The notes: generated by a model from the sequence alone, not told the origin. A stretch of 64,000 nucleotides of DNA from Acidimangrovimonas sediminis (GCF_002871005.1 NZ_PHSN01000006.1:186001-250000), one strand, 5' to 3'; positions 51,930 to 62,571 are shown, counted from the first letter of the stretch. Program-made: numbers and translations.

Positions 51930-52613
51930 TCAGCCCTGCTCGACCCGGTCCAGCAGCGCCCTGGCGGCGGCCTGTTCGGCCTGGCGCTTGTTGCCGGCGC
52001 TCGCCTCGGCCGCCTCGCCGTTCGAAAGCTCGGCGCGGATGGTGAAGATCGGCGCGTGATCCGGGCCTTCGCGGCGGATCTCGGTATAGCTGGGGGGCGT
52101 CATGCCCCGGCCCTGGGCCCATTCCTGAAGCGAGGTCTTGGGGTCGCGGGAATCGGCCTCGACCGTCGCGATCCGGTCGCCCCAGAGCCGCAGGATCAGG
52201 GCGCGCGCGGCCTCGAACCCGGCGTCGAGGTAGACCGCCGCGATCAGCGCCTCCATCGCGTCGCCCAGCAATGCCTCTTTCCGGCGCCCGCCCGACATCA
52301 TCTCGGACCGGCCGAGCTTCAGCACGGCGCCCAGATCGACGGTACGGGCGACCTCGGCGCAAGTCTCCTTGCGCACCAGCGCGTTGTAGCGCGGGGCCAG
52401 CTGGCCCTCGGACGCGCCGCGGTCGGCGGCCAGCAGCGCCTCGGCCATGACGAGGCCAAGCACGCGGTCACCAAGGAATTCGAGGCGCTGGTTGTCGGGG
52501 CGAGTGGCCGAGGAGATCGAGGAATGCGTGACCGCGCGGATCAGAAGCTCGGGCCGGGCGAAGTCATGCCCGATCCGGACGGAGAAATCCGCAAGGTCCG
52601 CCGAGAGCTTCAC
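51930..52613 (-). CDS. rnc: ribonuclease III
   Basis: Cleaves double-stranded RNA in rRNA and mRNA processing. 227 residues. Signature [15 protein letters not shown] in the catalytic domain, second acidic site in [18 protein letters not shown], and a C-terminal dsRNA-binding domain (about 156-225) with KTSLQEWAQ and [19 protein letters not shown] start overlaps the lepB stop (GTGA). Confidence 0.96.
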   Translation of the reverse strand: MKLSADLADFSVRIGHDFARPELLIRAVTHSSISSATRPDNQRLEFLGDRVLGLVMAEALLAADRGASEGQLAPRYNALVRKETCAEVARTVDLGAVLKLGRSEMMSGGRRKEALLGDAMEALIAAVYLDAGFEAARALILRLWGDRIATVEADSRDPKTSLQEWAQGRGMTPPSYTEIRREGPDHAPIFTIRAELSNGEAAEASAGNKRQAEQAAARALLDRVEQG

Positions 52614-53401
52614 TCGATCCCCTTGAAGAAGCGGTCCGCGCGCCAGGTCCAGACGTAGAACAGCGACCGCCCGGCGGACGAGAAGATGATCCGGTCGGCA
52701 CGGCCGATCAGGTTCTCGTAGGGCACGAAGCCGACGCCGCCCACGTCCTGCGCGAAGCGGCTGTCCTCGGAATTGTCGCGGTTGTCGCCCATGAAGAAAT
52801 ACTTGCCCTGGGGCACGGTGAACACCGGCGTGTTGTTGGCATAGCCCTGATCGGTGATCTTCAGGATGTCATGGCTCACGCCGCCCGGCAGGGTTTCGCG
52901 GAAGCGGGTCTTTTCGCAATCGGCGCCTTCGCCCACCGGGGCGTTCTCGCAGCGCGGATAATTCCCCATCGGGCCCTGCGGCGCGTATTTCTCGACGAAG
53001 GTGCCTGCGGGGGTTTCGGGCACTTCCTTGCCGTTGATCCAGAGCCGGCCCTGTTTCATCTGGACGGTGTCGCCGGGCAGGCCGATCAGCCGCTTGATGA
53101 AATCCTCGCCGTTGGTCGGGTTGCGGAACACCACCACGTCGCCGCGATGCGGGTCGCGGGCAAGGATGCGGCCGGTGAAGGGGCACAGGCCGAACGGGCA
53201 GGAATAGCGCGAATAGCCATAGGCCATCTTGTTAACGAAGAGGAAATCGCCGATCAGCAGGGTGTCCTTCATCGACCCGGAGGGAATCCAGAACGGCTGA
53301 AAGAACAGGGTGCGGAAGATGCCCGCGATGAGAAGTGCGTAGACGATCGTCTTGATGGTCTCGGCGAAGCCGTCGCCCTTCTTGTCCGCCTTGCTTGCCA
53401 T
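52610..53401 (-). CDS. lepB: signal peptidase I
   Basis: Membrane-bound serine protease removing signal peptides. 263 residues. One N-terminal membrane span (about 14-36), catalytic S43 in [10 protein letters not shown] and lysine K103 in [11 protein letters not shown], then the [11 protein letters not shown] box E motif. An extra SCPFGLCPF pair of cysteines follows the first domain. Between acpS and rnc in the core operon. Confidence 0.96.
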   Translation of the reverse strand: MASKADKKGDGFAETIKTIVYALLIAGIFRTLFFQPFWIPSGSMKDTLLIGDFLFVNKMAYGYSRYSCPFGLCPFTGRILARDPHRGDVVVFRNPTNGEDFIKRLIGLPGDTVQMKQGRLWINGKEVPETPAGTFVEKYAPQGPMGNYPRCENAPVGEGADCEKTRFRETLPGGVSHDILKITDQGYANNTPVFTVPQGKYFFMGDNRDNSEDSRFAQDVGGVGFVPYENLIGRADRIIFSSAGRSLFYVWTWRADRFFKGIE

Positions 53402-53476
53402 TCGGTTCTGTCCCCGTACCGATGCGGGCCCCGGGGCCCCAAGTCCGGCGCTACATGCGGGGCGCGGGGCGTGAAG

Positions 53477-53905
53477 TCAAGTTTCCGGCGCTTCACTTGC
53501 GCGCGCGGACAGGGGGCGTGCCTCGATCACCACGAAGGCCTGGGCCCAGGGGTGGTCGTCGGTGAGCGTCACGTGGACGATCGCCTCGTGGCCTTCGGGG
53601 GTCATCTGGGCCAGCCGATCCGCGGCCCAGCCGGTCAGGTGCATGACGGGCTGGCCGGTGCGGAGGTTCGCCACGCCCATGTCGCGCCAGGCGATGCCCA
53701 TGCGAAGACCTGTGCCGAGCGCCTTGGAGCAGGCCTCCTTCGCCGCCCACCGCTTGGCATAGGTTCCGGCGGTGTCGGCGCGGCGCTCGGCCTTGCGCTG
53801 CTCAAGCTCGGTGAAGACGCGGTTGCGGAACCGGTCGCCGAACCGGTCGAGCGTGCCCTGGATGCGGTCGATATTGCACAGGTCGGTGCCGATGCCGAGG
53901 ATCAT
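53477..53905 (-). CDS. acpS: holo-[acyl-carrier-protein] synthase
   Basis: Transfers 4'-phosphopantetheine from CoA to acyl carrier protein. 142 residues. [14 protein letters not shown] supplies the metal Asp (D8), and [16 protein letters not shown] the metal Glu and CoA-binding lysines. 75 bp upstream of lepB. The 100 bp to the LysE gene holds nothing clear. Confidence 0.95.
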   Translation of the reverse strand: MILGIGTDLCNIDRIQGTLDRFGDRFRNRVFTELEQRKAERRADTAGTYAKRWAAKEACSKALGTGLRMGIAWRDMGVANLRTGQPVMHLTGWAADRLAQMTPEGHEAIVHVTLTDDHPWAQAFVVIEARPLSARASEAPET

Positions 53906-54005
53906 CGGGATCTCCGGGGTGCGGGCGGGGGGCCCTGTCGGACGCTGCGCTTCTGCTCGGCGGGAGGACGAGAAACGAGGTGCCGGGGAGGGGGAGGGTG
54001 CCCCG

Positions 54006-54617
54006 TCACAGCCGCGCCGTCAGGAGGCCGAAGCCCGCCGCCCCGAACAGGACGCCGAAAGCCGCGTCAAACCCGCGCCGGGTGCGGGCATAGCCCTGGG
54101 CCACGCGCGGGTGCGAAAACATCAACGCATAGCCCACGAAGATCATGGCCGAGGTCGCCAGAAGGCAGGCGAACAGGGCCCAGATCTGTGTCATGGGCGC
54201 CCCCGCGGGCAGGGCGAGCAGGTAGATCGCGCCCCAGGCGAGAATCGCCTTGGGGTTGGTCAGGTGCAGGGCCAGGCCCTTGAGGAACAGCCTGTGCCCC
54301 TCGGTCGCGGCGGTGGAGGCGGGGCGGGGGTGCGCCGCGTTGCGGAGCGCCTTGACCGCGAGGAACATCAGGTAGCCCGCGCCGAGGTAGCGCAGCACCT
54401 CGAAGATCCAGGCATTGGCGAGCATCACGGTGCTCAGCCCCAGTGCGGCGGCAAGGCCCCAGACTCCCGACCCGCAGCAGATCCCGAGCGCGAGGGTCAG
54501 CGCGGCGCGCCGTCCCTGGCCCATGGCCGTGGCGGAAAGCGCCAGCGTCGCGGGGCCGGGGCTGCCCGCCTGCAGGGCCCAACCGGCAAGCACGATGGCA
54601 AGATGCGCGAGGGTCAT
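54006..54617 (-). CDS. LysE/RhtB family exporter
   Basis: 203-residue inner-membrane protein with about six spans. SPGPATL near the N-terminus and [12 protein letters not shown] in the middle are LysE/RhtB hallmarks. Exports amino acids or related compounds; substrate not determinable. It overlaps pdxJ by 4 bp, an unusual insertion into the otherwise conserved pdxJ-acpS pair. Confidence 0.9.
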   Translation of the reverse strand: MTLAHLAIVLAGWALQAGSPGPATLALSATAMGQGRRAALTLALGICCGSGVWGLAAALGLSTVMLANAWIFEVLRYLGAGYLMFLAVKALRNAAHPRPASTAATEGHRLFLKGLALHLTNPKAILAWGAIYLLALPAGAPMTQIWALFACLLATSAMIFVGYALMFSHPRVAQGYARTRRGFDAAFGVLFGAAGFGLLTARL

Positions 54618-55366
54618 GCCCGCGCCGCGTCCATCTCGGTGCGCATCCGGGCGATCGCAGCCTCGAGGCCCACGAAAATCGCCTCGCCGATCAGGAAATG
54701 CCCGATGTTGAGCTCCATCACCTCGGGAAAGGCGGCGATCGGCTGCACCGTCTCGTAGGTCAGGCCGTGGCCCGCGTGGACCTCAAGCCCGAGGCTGTCG
54801 GCCAGCGCGGCCATGTCGCGCAGGCGCGCAAGTTCCGCGTCGCGCTCCTTCAGCTTGCCTTCGTAATGCAGGTCGCAATAGGCGCCGGTGTGCAGCTCCA
54901 CCACGGACGCGCCGATCCGTGCCGAGGCCTCGACCTGTGCGCGATCGGCGGCGATGAACATCGACACCCGGCAGCCCGCCTCGCGCAGTGGCGCGATGAA
55001 CTGGCCCAGCCGGTTGTCGTCGCGCGCGACGTCCAGCCCGCCCTCGGTCGTCCGCTCTTCGCGCTTCTCGGGCACGAGGCAGACGGCATGCGGCAGGTGG
55101 GTCATCGCGATGCGCTGCATCTCCTCGGTCGCGGCCATCTCGAAGTTCAGCGGCACCGACAGGTTCTTGCGCAGCGCCGCGATGTCGGCATCGGCGATGT
55201 GGCGGCGGTCTTCGCGCAGGTGGGCGGTGATGCCGTCGGCGCCGGCCTGCTCGGCCAGCTTGGCGGCGCGCAGCGGGTCGGGATAGGCCGAGCCGCGAGC
55301 GTTGCGGACGGTGGCGACGTGGTCGATGTTGACGCCGAGGCGGAGGCGGCCCTTGAAAGCGGTCAT
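54614..55366 (-). CDS. pdxJ: pyridoxine 5'-phosphate synthase
   Basis: Condenses deoxyxylulose phosphate with aminoacetone phosphate derivative in vitamin B6 synthesis. 250 residues. [15 protein letters not shown] (10-24), [14 protein letters not shown] and [14 protein letters not shown] are PdxJ signatures. Start at [11 protein letters not shown] (55366); the upstream open frame is low-complexity. Confidence 0.96.
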   Translation of the reverse strand: MTAFKGRLRLGVNIDHVATVRNARGSAYPDPLRAAKLAEQAGADGITAHLREDRRHIADADIAALRKNLSVPLNFEMAATEEMQRIAMTHLPHAVCLVPEKREERTTEGGLDVARDDNRLGQFIAPLREAGCRVSMFIAADRAQVEASARIGASVVELHTGAYCDLHYEGKLKERDAELARLRDMAALADSLGLEVHAGHGLTYETVQPIAAFPEVMELNIGHFLIGEAIFVGLEAAIARMRTEMDAARA

Positions 55367-55499
55367 CGCGCAGATCCTTTGCGGTTTCGCGCAGAGATCA
55401 CCCGCTCGGGCCGGGAAGGTCAAGCCGGTTGCGGGGAAAGCGCGGGCCGGGGCGGTGGCGTCGGGCCGGTGGCGGGGCGGCTTCGGCTCAGTCCTCGGT

Positions 55500-56162
55500 T
55501 CAGTCCTCGGCCTGCGCCGCGGCGGCTTCGGCGGCCGCACGGGCCTTTTGTTCGCGCAGCTTCTCGATCCGTTCCTTCAGCTTCTTCTTGCGCCGGCGCT
55601 GATAGGCCTCGATCAGCGGCAGCGACAGGTAGTAACCGACCAGCCCTCCGACGATACCGGGGCCGAGGCCGCCGATGAAATAGGGGTAGAAGACGCGGTC
55701 GAAAAAGCGGATCAGGCTTCCCCAATGCGCGGTGTGCTCGGTGAAGATCGCGCGGAAGTTTTCCCACAGCTCGACCGAGGCCTGGCCGAAGGCGCCGACG
55801 ATGTGGTTGATCGGCATGCCGCCCGGCTGGTGCAGGATGCGGCTTCCAAGCTCGACCGATACAGCCATGATGAGGGGGAAGGTCACCGGGTTGCCGACGA
55901 AGGTGGCGAGGATCGCGGCGACGAGGTTGCCGCCGATGATCCATGCCAGCGCGCCCGCGATCACGAAGTGAAAGCCGAAGAACGGGGTGAACGAGACGAA
56001 GACGCCGCAGGCGATGCCGCGGGCGATGCGGTGCGGCTGATCGGGCAGCCGGCGCAGGCGGTAGATCACGTACCAGATCGCCCGCAGGTAGCCCCCGCGC
56101 GGGTAGACGACATCAAGGGTACGTTGAAGGAAGGATCTCTTGGTGCGTCGCTTGAATACCAC
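55500..56162 (-). CDS. DUF2062 domain membrane protein
   Basis: 220 residues. DUF2062 pattern: basic N-terminus, [21 protein letters not shown], then [20 protein letters not shown], and three or so membrane spans; the C-terminus is a charged helix ([20 protein letters not shown]). Function unknown; often next to rel/pdxJ/acpS. A GTG start with GGAAGG upstream. 27 bp downstream of the rel stop. Confidence 0.9.
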   Translation of the reverse strand: MVFKRRTKRSFLQRTLDVVYPRGGYLRAIWYVIYRLRRLPDQPHRIARGIACGVFVSFTPFFGFHFVIAGALAWIIGGNLVAAILATFVGNPVTFPLIMAVSVELGSRILHQPGGMPINHIVGAFGQASVELWENFRAIFTEHTAHWGSLIRFFDRVFYPYFIGGLGPGIVGGLVGYYLSLPLIEAYQRRRKKKLKERIEKLREQKARAAAEAAAAQAED

Positions 56163-56189
56163 CCGGCCTTCCCCTTCCCACAGCCGGCC

Positions 56190-58313
56190 TCAGGGCTTCC
56201 GGCTGAGATCCCTGTAACGTTCGAGCTGTGCCACGTCGCTTTCCGCCTCGAGCGCGGTCATGACGTTGTGGAGATGCTCGACATCGCGCAGATCGACTTC
56301 GATCAGCAACCTGTAAAAATCTGGTTTGCGGTCGACGAAGTGCAAGTCCGAGATGTTGGCCTTCTGCTCACCGATCAGGGTGCAGATCCGCCCCAGCACG
56401 CCCGCGTCGTTCGAGATGGTGACGTTGAGGCTGACGGTGTGGACCGGCGGGTGACGGCCCTCGGTCCAGTGCAGGTCGACCCAGCGTTCGGGCTGTTCCT
56501 CGAACTCGGCCAGCGCGGGGCAGTCGATGGCGTGGATGATGACGCCCTGGCCGCGGTAGGTGATGCCGACGATACGCTCTCCCGGGACCGGCTGGCAGCA
56601 ATTGGCGCGGCGGTAGATCTGGCCGGCGGCGAGGCCGACCACCGGGCGCTTGGCGTCGATCTCCTCGGCGGGGTGGATGTTGGCAAGCTCGGGGTAGATC
56701 GTCTCGACCACCTTGGCGGCAGAGATCTCGGCGCTGCCGAGGCGGGCCAGAAGTTCCGTCGTGTCGGGGATGCCCATGGTGCGCGCGGCGGTGCGCAGGG
56801 CCTTGTCGGTGGCCTTCTTGCCGACATGCTCAAACGCCACGCGGGCAAGTTCCTGCCCCAGCTTGACGAAGCGCGAGCGGTCTTCCTCGCGCAGGCTGCG
56901 GCGGATCGCGGCCTTGGCGCGGCCGGTCACGGCGATGTCGACCCAGCTCGCCTGCGGGCGCTGGCCCTCGGCGGTGATGATCTCGACCGACTGGCCGTTC
57001 TTCAGCCGGGTCCAGAGCGGCACGCGCAGCCCGTCGACCTTGGCCGAGACGCAGGAATTCCCGATCCTTGTGTGGATCGCATAGGCGTAATCCAGCGGCG
57101 TCGCGCCCTTGGGCAGCTTGACCACGTCGCCCTTGGGGGTGAAGCAGAAGACCTGATCGGAATACATCTCGAGCTTCACGTTCTCGAGGAATTCGCTGTG
57201 ATCGTCGGCGGCGTCGAACCGTTCGGTCAGGTTCGCGATCCACTTCGCCGGGTCCACGGCAAAGGGGTTATGGACGCGCTGGCCGTCGCGGTAGGACCAA
57301 TGCGCGGCAACGCCCGATTCGGCGACCTCGTGCATCTGGCGGGTGCGGATCTGCACCTCCACCCGCTTGCCGTCGCGGCCCGATACCGTGGTGTGGATCG
57401 ATCGGTAGCCGTTGGACTTCGGCTGACTGATGTAATCCTTGAACCGGGTCGGCACGGCACGCCAGCGCTGGTGGATCACCCCCAGCACGCGGTAGCAATC
57501 GGCCTCGGACCCGGTGATGACGCGAAAGCCGTAGATGTCGGAGAGGCGCGAGAAGGCGAGGTCCTTCTCCTGCATCTTGCGCCAGATCGAATAGGGCTTC
57601 TTGGCGCGGCCGTAGACGTCGGCGTCGATGCCGGCCTTTTCCAGTTCCAGCCGGATGTCGGCGGTGATGCGGTGCACGACGTCGCCGGTCTCGCGCTGGA
57701 GCATGACGAAGCGGCGGATGATCGAGGCGCGGGCCTCGGGGTTCAGCACCTTGAAGGCGAGGTCTTCCAGCTCCTCGCGCATCTGCTGCATACCCATGCG
57801 GCCGGCCAGCGGGGCGAAGATGTCCATCGTCTCGCGCGCCTTGCGGACCTGCTTTTCAGGCGGCAGCGACTTGATCGTGCGCATGTTGTGCAGGCGGTCG
57901 GCCAGCTTGACCAGAATCACCCGCAGGTCGCGCGACATCGCGATCAGCAGCTTGCGAAAGTTCTCGGCCTGCTTCGCCTCGGAAGACGACAGCTGCAGGT
58001 TGGTGAGCTTGGTCACCCCGTCGACCAGCTCCGCGATCTCGGAGCCGAACAGGTCCGATACCTCGCGGTAGGTCGACTTGGTGTCCTCGATCGTGTCGTG
58101 CAGCAGCGCGGTCACGATCGTGGCGTCGTCAAGCGCCTGCTCGGTCAGGATCGCGGCGACCGCGACCGGATGGGTGAAATACGGCTCGCCCGAGCGGCGA
58201 AACTGCCCCTCGTGCATGCGTTGGCCATAGGAATAGGCGCGCTTGATAAGCGCGGCATCCGTCGCGGGGTTGTAGTTCCGGACGAGCGCGATCAGGTCCT
58301 CGACGTCGATCAT
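56190..58313 (-). CDS. rel: bifunctional (p)ppGpp synthetase/hydrolase
   Basis: Controls the stringent response by making and degrading (p)ppGpp. 707 residues. HD hydrolase domain with H48 and HDTIEDT (72-78); synthetase domain with GYRSIHTTV and EVQIRTRQMHEVAE; TGS domain with FTPKGDVVKLPKGATPLDYAY; C-terminal ACT domain with ISDLHFVDRKPDFYRLLIEVD. Both catalytic halves look intact. The gene is also called relA or spoT in related genomes. 46 bp downstream of rpoZ. Confidence 0.96.
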   Translation of the reverse strand: MIDVEDLIALVRNYNPATDAALIKRAYSYGQRMHEGQFRRSGEPYFTHPVAVAAILTEQALDDATIVTALLHDTIEDTKSTYREVSDLFGSEIAELVDGVTKLTNLQLSSSEAKQAENFRKLLIAMSRDLRVILVKLADRLHNMRTIKSLPPEKQVRKARETMDIFAPLAGRMGMQQMREELEDLAFKVLNPEARASIIRRFVMLQRETGDVVHRITADIRLELEKAGIDADVYGRAKKPYSIWRKMQEKDLAFSRLSDIYGFRVITGSEADCYRVLGVIHQRWRAVPTRFKDYISQPKSNGYRSIHTTVSGRDGKRVEVQIRTRQMHEVAESGVAAHWSYRDGQRVHNPFAVDPAKWIANLTERFDAADDHSEFLENVKLEMYSDQVFCFTPKGDVVKLPKGATPLDYAYAIHTRIGNSCVSAKVDGLRVPLWTRLKNGQSVEIITAEGQRPQASWVDIAVTGRAKAAIRRSLREEDRSRFVKLGQELARVAFEHVGKKATDKALRTAARTMGIPDTTELLARLGSAEISAAKVVETIYPELANIHPAEEIDAKRPVVGLAAGQIYRRANCCQPVPGERIVGITYRGQGVIIHAIDCPALAEFEEQPERWVDLHWTEGRHPPVHTVSLNVTISNDAGVLGRICTLIGEQKANISDLHFVDRKPDFYRLLIEVDLRDVEHLHNVMTALEAESDVAQLERYRDLSRKP

Positions 58314-58359
58314 GCTGCCCGGATCCCAAGGTGCGCCACCATGACAGGAAGTGGCGCGC

Positions 58360-58713
58360 TCAGCCCTCGCCCTGCGCCTGCATCAGCGCACGCAGAAGCT
58401 TTTCCTCGGACATGTCGTCCTGCTCGGGCTTGTCGGCCTCGCCACCCATGAGCAGCGCCATCGCATCCTCTTCCGGCTCGTCGACCTCGATCTGGGTCTG
58501 GTAGCTTTCGATCATGCGTTCGCGCAGGGTGTCGGCGGCCTGGGTCTCCTCCGCGATCTCGCGGAGGCTGACGACGGGGTTCTTGTCGTTGTCGCGGTCG
58601 ATGGTCAGCGGACCGCCCGAGGCGATCTCGCGCGCACGATGGGCGGCAAGCATCACCAGCTCGAACCGGTTCGGAACCTTGTCAACGCAGTCTTCGACCG
58701 TCACGCGGGCCAT
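58360..58713 (-). CDS. rpoZ: RNA polymerase omega subunit
   Basis: 117 residues: [28 protein letters not shown] (1-29) is the omega core, followed by an acidic tail typical of alphaproteobacteria. Start at MARVTVED. Partner gene rel lies 46 bp downstream; a small stem (GCGCCAC/GTGGCGC, 58333-58357) sits between them. A plausible promoter is just upstream. Confidence 0.95.
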   Translation of the reverse strand: MARVTVEDCVDKVPNRFELVMLAAHRAREIASGGPLTIDRDNDKNPVVSLREIAEETQAADTLRERMIESYQTQIEVDEPEEDAMALLMGGEADKPEQDDMSEEKLLRALMQAQGEG

Positions 58714-58747
58714 GGGGCACTCCAATTCGTATCGGGTTGGAGACGCC

Positions 58748-58776
58748 TATCTATGCGGTTCGATGGGTCTTGACAA
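58748..58776 (-). promoter_or_regulatory. putative sigma-70-type promoter of rpoZ
   Basis: On the minus strand TTGTCA (plus-strand 58771-58776), a 17-base spacer, then TAGATA (58748-58753). It would start transcription about 28 bp before the rpoZ ATG and feed the rpoZ-rel operon. Confidence 0.5.
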
Positions 58777-58835
58777 GCAAGAACCCGGAAAACCGGCCCC
58801 GAAACCCGCCCAATTCGCGCGATTTCGGCCAGGTT

Positions 58836-59417
58836 TCAGGCCTCCGGGCCGGGCCGGGGCACGACCTCGGCCCGGGCGTCCGGGGGCAGGTCGGCCAGCA
58901 TCTGCGCCACAGTGCGCCCAAGCAGCGGGTGCTGCCAGTCCGGCGCAACATCTGCCAGCGGCACCAGAACGAAGGCGCGATCCTGCAGCCGGGGATGGGG
59001 CAGGATGAGGCGGTCCGGCGCGCGGCGCACCTGATCCTCGGGGGGCAGGGCGCGCCAGGCCCCCTGCGTTGCGACATCGGGCAGCACCCTGTCGCCGATC
59101 GCGATCAGGTCTAGGTCAAGCGTCCGCATCCCCCAGCGTTGGGTCCGGGCGCGGCCGAATCGGTCCTCGACCGCGTGCAGCGCGGCCAGCACGGCCTGCG
59201 GGTCATCGGGACCGGCCAGCGCGGCTGCCGCATTCACGTAATCGGGGCCGGCGCCGGGCGGAAAGCACGGCGTGTCGTAGAACCTGCTGGCGCGAAGGAC
59301 GCGCAGGCCGGTTTTATCCAGCTCTGCGAGAGCTTCGCGCAGGGTTTCGCCGGGCGCATGTTCGCCGAACGGCAGGTTGGCGCCCAATGCGATCAGAATC
59401 CGCTGGTCATTTTGCAT
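58836..59417 (-). CDS. folK: 2-amino-4-hydroxy-6-hydroxymethyldihydropteridine diphosphokinase
   Basis: Pyrophosphorylates the pterin precursor of folate. 193 residues. [12 protein letters not shown] near the N-terminus, [16 protein letters not shown] and [19 protein letters not shown] are HPPK motifs. Divergent from the LabA-type gene with a 154-bp gap. No other folate genes adjoin it. Confidence 0.94.
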   Translation of the reverse strand: MQNDQRILIALGANLPFGEHAPGETLREALAELDKTGLRVLRASRFYDTPCFPPGAGPDYVNAAAALAGPDDPQAVLAALHAVEDRFGRARTQRWGMRTLDLDLIAIGDRVLPDVATQGAWRALPPEDQVRRAPDRLILPHPRLQDRAFVLVPLADVAPDWQHPLLGRTVAQMLADLPPDARAEVVPRPGPEA

Positions 59418-59571
59418 ATCGGGATGACACTTTCGTATAACCGCGCTTGCGCGGAAGCAGAATTGACCTAAACCGGTTCCCAGGTCCTCGATCGCATTTG
59501 TTTATTCCCGTTACACCACTCACCACTCACCCCGCTGCGATTGTTAAGGACACATTTAGAAAGGACGACCG

Positions 59572-60153
59572 ATGTTCTACAAGGACGATCGCCTTGCCTT
59601 GTTCATCGACGGTTCGAACCTTTACGCCGCGGCCAAGGCGTTGGGTTTCGACATCGACTACAAGCTGTTGAGGCAGGAGTTCATGCGCCGCGGCAAGCTG
59701 TTGCGGGCTTTCTACTACACCGCGCTTCTCGAGAACGACGATTACTCGCCGATTCGCCCCCTGGTCGACTGGTTGCATTACAACGGGTTCTCCATGGTGA
59801 CCAAACCGGCCAAGGAATACACCGACAGTCAGGGCCGCCGTAAGGTCAAGGGCAACATGGATATCGAGCTGACCGTGGACGCCATGGAACTGGCGCCGCG
59901 GGTCGATCATATCGTGCTGTTCTCGGGCGACGGCGATTTCCGGCCACTGGTGGAAAGCCTGCAGCGGCAGGGCGTCAGGGTTTCGGTGGTGTCGACGATC
60001 CGCAGCCAGCCGCCGATGATCGCCGACGAGCTGCGGCGCCAGGCCGACAACTTCATCGAACTGGACGAGCTGCGCGACGTGATCGGCCGTCCCCCGCGCG
60101 AGCCGCGGGAGGTGAAGACCGAACGCGAAGGGGTCCACGCCGAGAGCGAGTGA
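59572..60153 (+). CDS. LabA-like NYN domain protein
   Basis: 193 residues of the LabA/DUF88 family (PIN-like NYN fold). LALFIDGSNLY (D13), GNMDIELTVDAME and VLFSGDGDFRPL give the acidic cluster of a likely metal-dependent RNase, and SVVSTIRSQPPMIADELRRQAD follows. AAAGGACGAC precedes the ATG. The target RNA is unknown. The second NYN protein of the window, without a LOTUS domain. Confidence 0.92.
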   Translation: MFYKDDRLALFIDGSNLYAAAKALGFDIDYKLLRQEFMRRGKLLRAFYYTALLENDDYSPIRPLVDWLHYNGFSMVTKPAKEYTDSQGRRKVKGNMDIELTVDAMELAPRVDHIVLFSGDGDFRPLVESLQRQGVRVSVVSTIRSQPPMIADELRRQADNFIELDELRDVIGRPPREPREVKTEREGVHAESE

Positions 60154-60240
60154 CCGAGGCACAACCCGGGATCGCCGCCACCACTCACGATGAGGCGATC
60201 CAGGGGACGGGGCCGGGGCTTGGGGAAGCCCTGGCCCCCT

Positions 60241-60302
60241 GCATTTGGGGCCCCCTGCATTTCCGGTTCCGTGCATTTCCGGCGCAGGAGTGCCGCATTT
60301 CC
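60241..60302 (+). repeat. irregular GCATTT(CCGG) repeats upstream of ispH
   Basis: GCATTT occurs at 60241, 60257, 60273 and 60295, twice followed by CCGG and once by CC, with 16, 16 and 22-bp spacing, in the 267-bp gap before ispH. The preceding bases include GGGGCTTGGGGAAGCCC. No gene is evident in the gap. Confidence 0.7.
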
Positions 60303-60420
60303 ATGGGCGCCCGCCCGCGAGGCCCGCGGCGAGGCCCCCCGCGTGCCCGCGGTTTCCCGCCACTGGCGCCCGTGTGCTCTGCCTCTGGACGTGGCGCCCG
60401 CGCGGGCTTACCTCTGGGCC

Positions 60421-61371
60421 ATGGAAAAGCCTGCCCTCACACTCTATCTCGCGGCCCCGCGCGGCTTTTGCGCCGGTGTCGATCGTGCCATCAAGATCGT
60501 CGAGATGGCGCTGCGCAAATGGGGCGCGCCGGTCTACGTGCGCCACGAGATCGTGCACAACAAGTTCGTGGTCGACAGTCTGCGCGATCAGGGCGCCGTC
60601 TTCGTCGAGGAGTTGGACGAATGCCCGCCCGACCGCCCGGTGATCTTTTCTGCACACGGCGTGCCGAAATCGGTGCCGGCCGAGGCCGAGGCGCGCGAGA
60701 TGCTTTATGTCGATGCCACCTGTCCGCTGGTGTCCAAGGTGCATATCGAGGCCGAGCGACACCATGAGAACGGCCTTCAGATGGTGATGATCGGCCACGC
60801 CGGCCACCCCGAGACGGTGGGCACCATGGGCCAGCTGCCCGACGGCGAGGTGCTGCTGGTCGAGACGCCGGAGGATGTGGCGGGCCTTGAGGTGCGCGAT
60901 CCATCGCGGCTGGCCTTCATCACGCAGACCACGCTGTCGGTGGATGATACCGCGGGGATCGTCGCGGCGCTGAAGGCGCGCTTTCCTGCCATCGTCGGGC
61001 CACACAAGGAAGACATCTGCTATGCCACGACCAACCGTCAGTCGGCGGTGAAGGCGATCGCGGGCAAGATCGACGCGCTTCTGGTGATCGGGGCGCCGAA
61101 CTCGTCGAACTCGCGCCGGCTGGTCGAGGTCGGGCGCGCGGCGGGCTGTGCGCATTCGCAGCTGGTGCAGCGCGCGGACGACATCGACTGGCGTGCGCTC
61201 GAAGGGGCCGGGGCCGTGGGCATCACCGCCGGGGCCAGCGCGCCCGAGGTCCTGGTGGACGAGGTGGTCACGGCCTTCCGCGACCGGTTCGAGGTGATGC
61301 TTGAGCGTGTCGAGACCGCGCAGGAGAACGTGGAGTTCAAGGTGCCCCGGGTTCTGCGCGAACCGGCATGA
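60421..61371 (+). CDS. ispH: 4-hydroxy-3-methylbut-2-enyl diphosphate reductase
   Basis: Last enzyme of the MEP isoprenoid pathway, a 4Fe-4S (3Fe-4S-ligated) reductase. 316 residues. The three cluster cysteines are C17 ([10 protein letters not shown]), C101 ([10 protein letters not shown]) and C200 ([10 protein letters not shown]), with HNKFV (46-50) and FSAHGVP nearby. Start at [11 protein letters not shown] (60421); the open frame upstream covers the repeat region and is not conserved-looking. Overlaps the methyltransferase by 4 bp. Confidence 0.96.
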   Translation: MEKPALTLYLAAPRGFCAGVDRAIKIVEMALRKWGAPVYVRHEIVHNKFVVDSLRDQGAVFVEELDECPPDRPVIFSAHGVPKSVPAEAEAREMLYVDATCPLVSKVHIEAERHHENGLQMVMIGHAGHPETVGTMGQLPDGEVLLVETPEDVAGLEVRDPSRLAFITQTTLSVDDTAGIVAALKARFPAIVGPHKEDICYATTNRQSAVKAIAGKIDALLVIGAPNSSNSRRLVEVGRAAGCAHSQLVQRADDIDWRALEGAGAVGITAGASAPEVLVDEVVTAFRDRFEVMLERVETAQENVEFKVPRVLREPA

Positions 61372-61970
61372 GCGCCGATCGCGAGACACTTGCCTTCTAT
61401 GCCGGCATGGCCGGGGAATATGCCGCCAAGATGGGGGCGTCGAGCCGGCGGACCCGCGATCTGACCGCCTTCGCCGCCGCACTGCCGTCCGGCGGGCGGG
61501 TTCTCGATTTCGGCTGCGGCGGTGGCTGGGCATCGCGCACGCTGGTGGAGGAGGGCTTTGCCGTCACTGCCCTCGACCCGGTGGCCGAGATGCTGGACAT
61601 GCTTTCCGATTGCGCCGGGATAGAGACGATTCACGGCGATATCGATGCCCTGCCCAAGACGGCCGTCTACGAGGGCATCTGGGCGCATTTCTCTCTTCAG
61701 CACATCCCGCGCGAGGCATTGCCGAATGCGCTGGCCCGGCTGGCGCGGGCGCTGGCGCCGGGGGGCGTGATCGCGATCGGCATTCATGAGGGCAGCGAAG
61801 GCCTGCGCGATTCGCTCGACCGGCTCTACAATCACTGGACGCTCGAGGCGCTGGCCGGGATCCTCGCGCCCGAAGGGGTGGAGGTCGTGGCGGCGCGGCG
61901 GCATCCGGACAAGGGCTTCGACGGGCGGCAGTTCAACGCGCTGCACCTGCGTGCGGTGCGGCAGGGCTGA
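61368..61970 (+). CDS. class I SAM-dependent methyltransferase
   Basis: 200 residues. Motif [11 protein letters not shown], motif post-I VTALDP, and [15 protein letters not shown] as motif II/III region. Substrate unknown. Coupled to ispH by an ATGA overlap and followed by rnhA after 78 bp. Confidence 0.9.
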   Translation: MSADRETLAFYAGMAGEYAAKMGASSRRTRDLTAFAAALPSGGRVLDFGCGGGWASRTLVEEGFAVTALDPVAEMLDMLSDCAGIETIHGDIDALPKTAVYEGIWAHFSLQHIPREALPNALARLARALAPGGVIAIGIHEGSEGLRDSLDRLYNHWTLEALAGILAPEGVEVVAARRHPDKGFDGRQFNALHLRAVRQG

Positions 61971-62048
61971 AACGGCATCCGGGTGCGCGTTGACGCCCCG
62001 ACGCCCGCGGCCTACACCCGCCGGACGCATCGAACCACCGGAGGCCAC

Positions 62049-62519
62049 ATGCCCGATCTCATCGCCTACACGGATGGCGCCTGTTCCGGCAATCCCGGCC
62101 CCGGGGGCTGGGGCGTGCTGATGCAGGCGGTCGAGGGATCCGAGGTGGTGAAGGAGCGCGAGCTTTCGGGCGGCGAGGCGCAGACCACCAACAACCGGAT
62201 GGAGCTTCTGGCCGCGATCAACGCGCTGGAGGCGCTCAGCCGCGACACGGCGATCACCATCGTCACCGACAGCGCCTATGTTAAGAACGGCATCACCGAG
62301 TGGCTGGCGGGGTGGAAGCGCAAGGGCTGGCGCACCTCGACCGGCAAGCCGGTGAAGAATGACGACCTGTGGCAGCGGCTGGACACGGCGCGGGGGCGCC
62401 ACAAGGTGCAGTGGCAATGGGTGAAGGGGCACGCCGGGCATCCCGAGAACGAGCGAGCCGACGCCTTGGCCCGGGCGGGAATGGCCCCCTTCAAGAAGGG
62501 CGCGAAAGCGGGCGGTTAA
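62049..62519 (+). CDS. rnhA: ribonuclease HI
   Basis: Degrades the RNA strand of RNA-DNA hybrids. 156 residues. Catalytic D9 (YTDGACSGN), E52 (NNRMELLA), D74 (VTDSAYV), H128 (KGHAGH) and D138 (ERADALA) are all present. Start at [10 protein letters not shown]. Convergent with the permease gene. Confidence 0.96.
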   Translation: MPDLIAYTDGACSGNPGPGGWGVLMQAVEGSEVVKERELSGGEAQTTNNRMELLAAINALEALSRDTAITIVTDSAYVKNGITEWLAGWKRKGWRTSTGKPVKNDDLWQRLDTARGRHKVQWQWVKGHAGHPENERADALARAGMAPFKKGAKAGG

Positions 62520-62571
62520 CGTCAGCGGGGCTGCGTCGGAGCTGATTTCAGGCTCTGTTCCGGCGGCTTTC

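Noticed and set aside
55302-58451. 1049-codon open frame antisense to rel, DUF2062 and pdxJ
   Set aside because: It covers three well-identified genes on the other strand and has no domain; a GC-skewed shadow frame.
59527-61533. 668-codon open frame antisense to the LabA-like gene and ispH
   Set aside because: ispH has all cluster cysteines on the plus strand; the antisense product is low-complexity.
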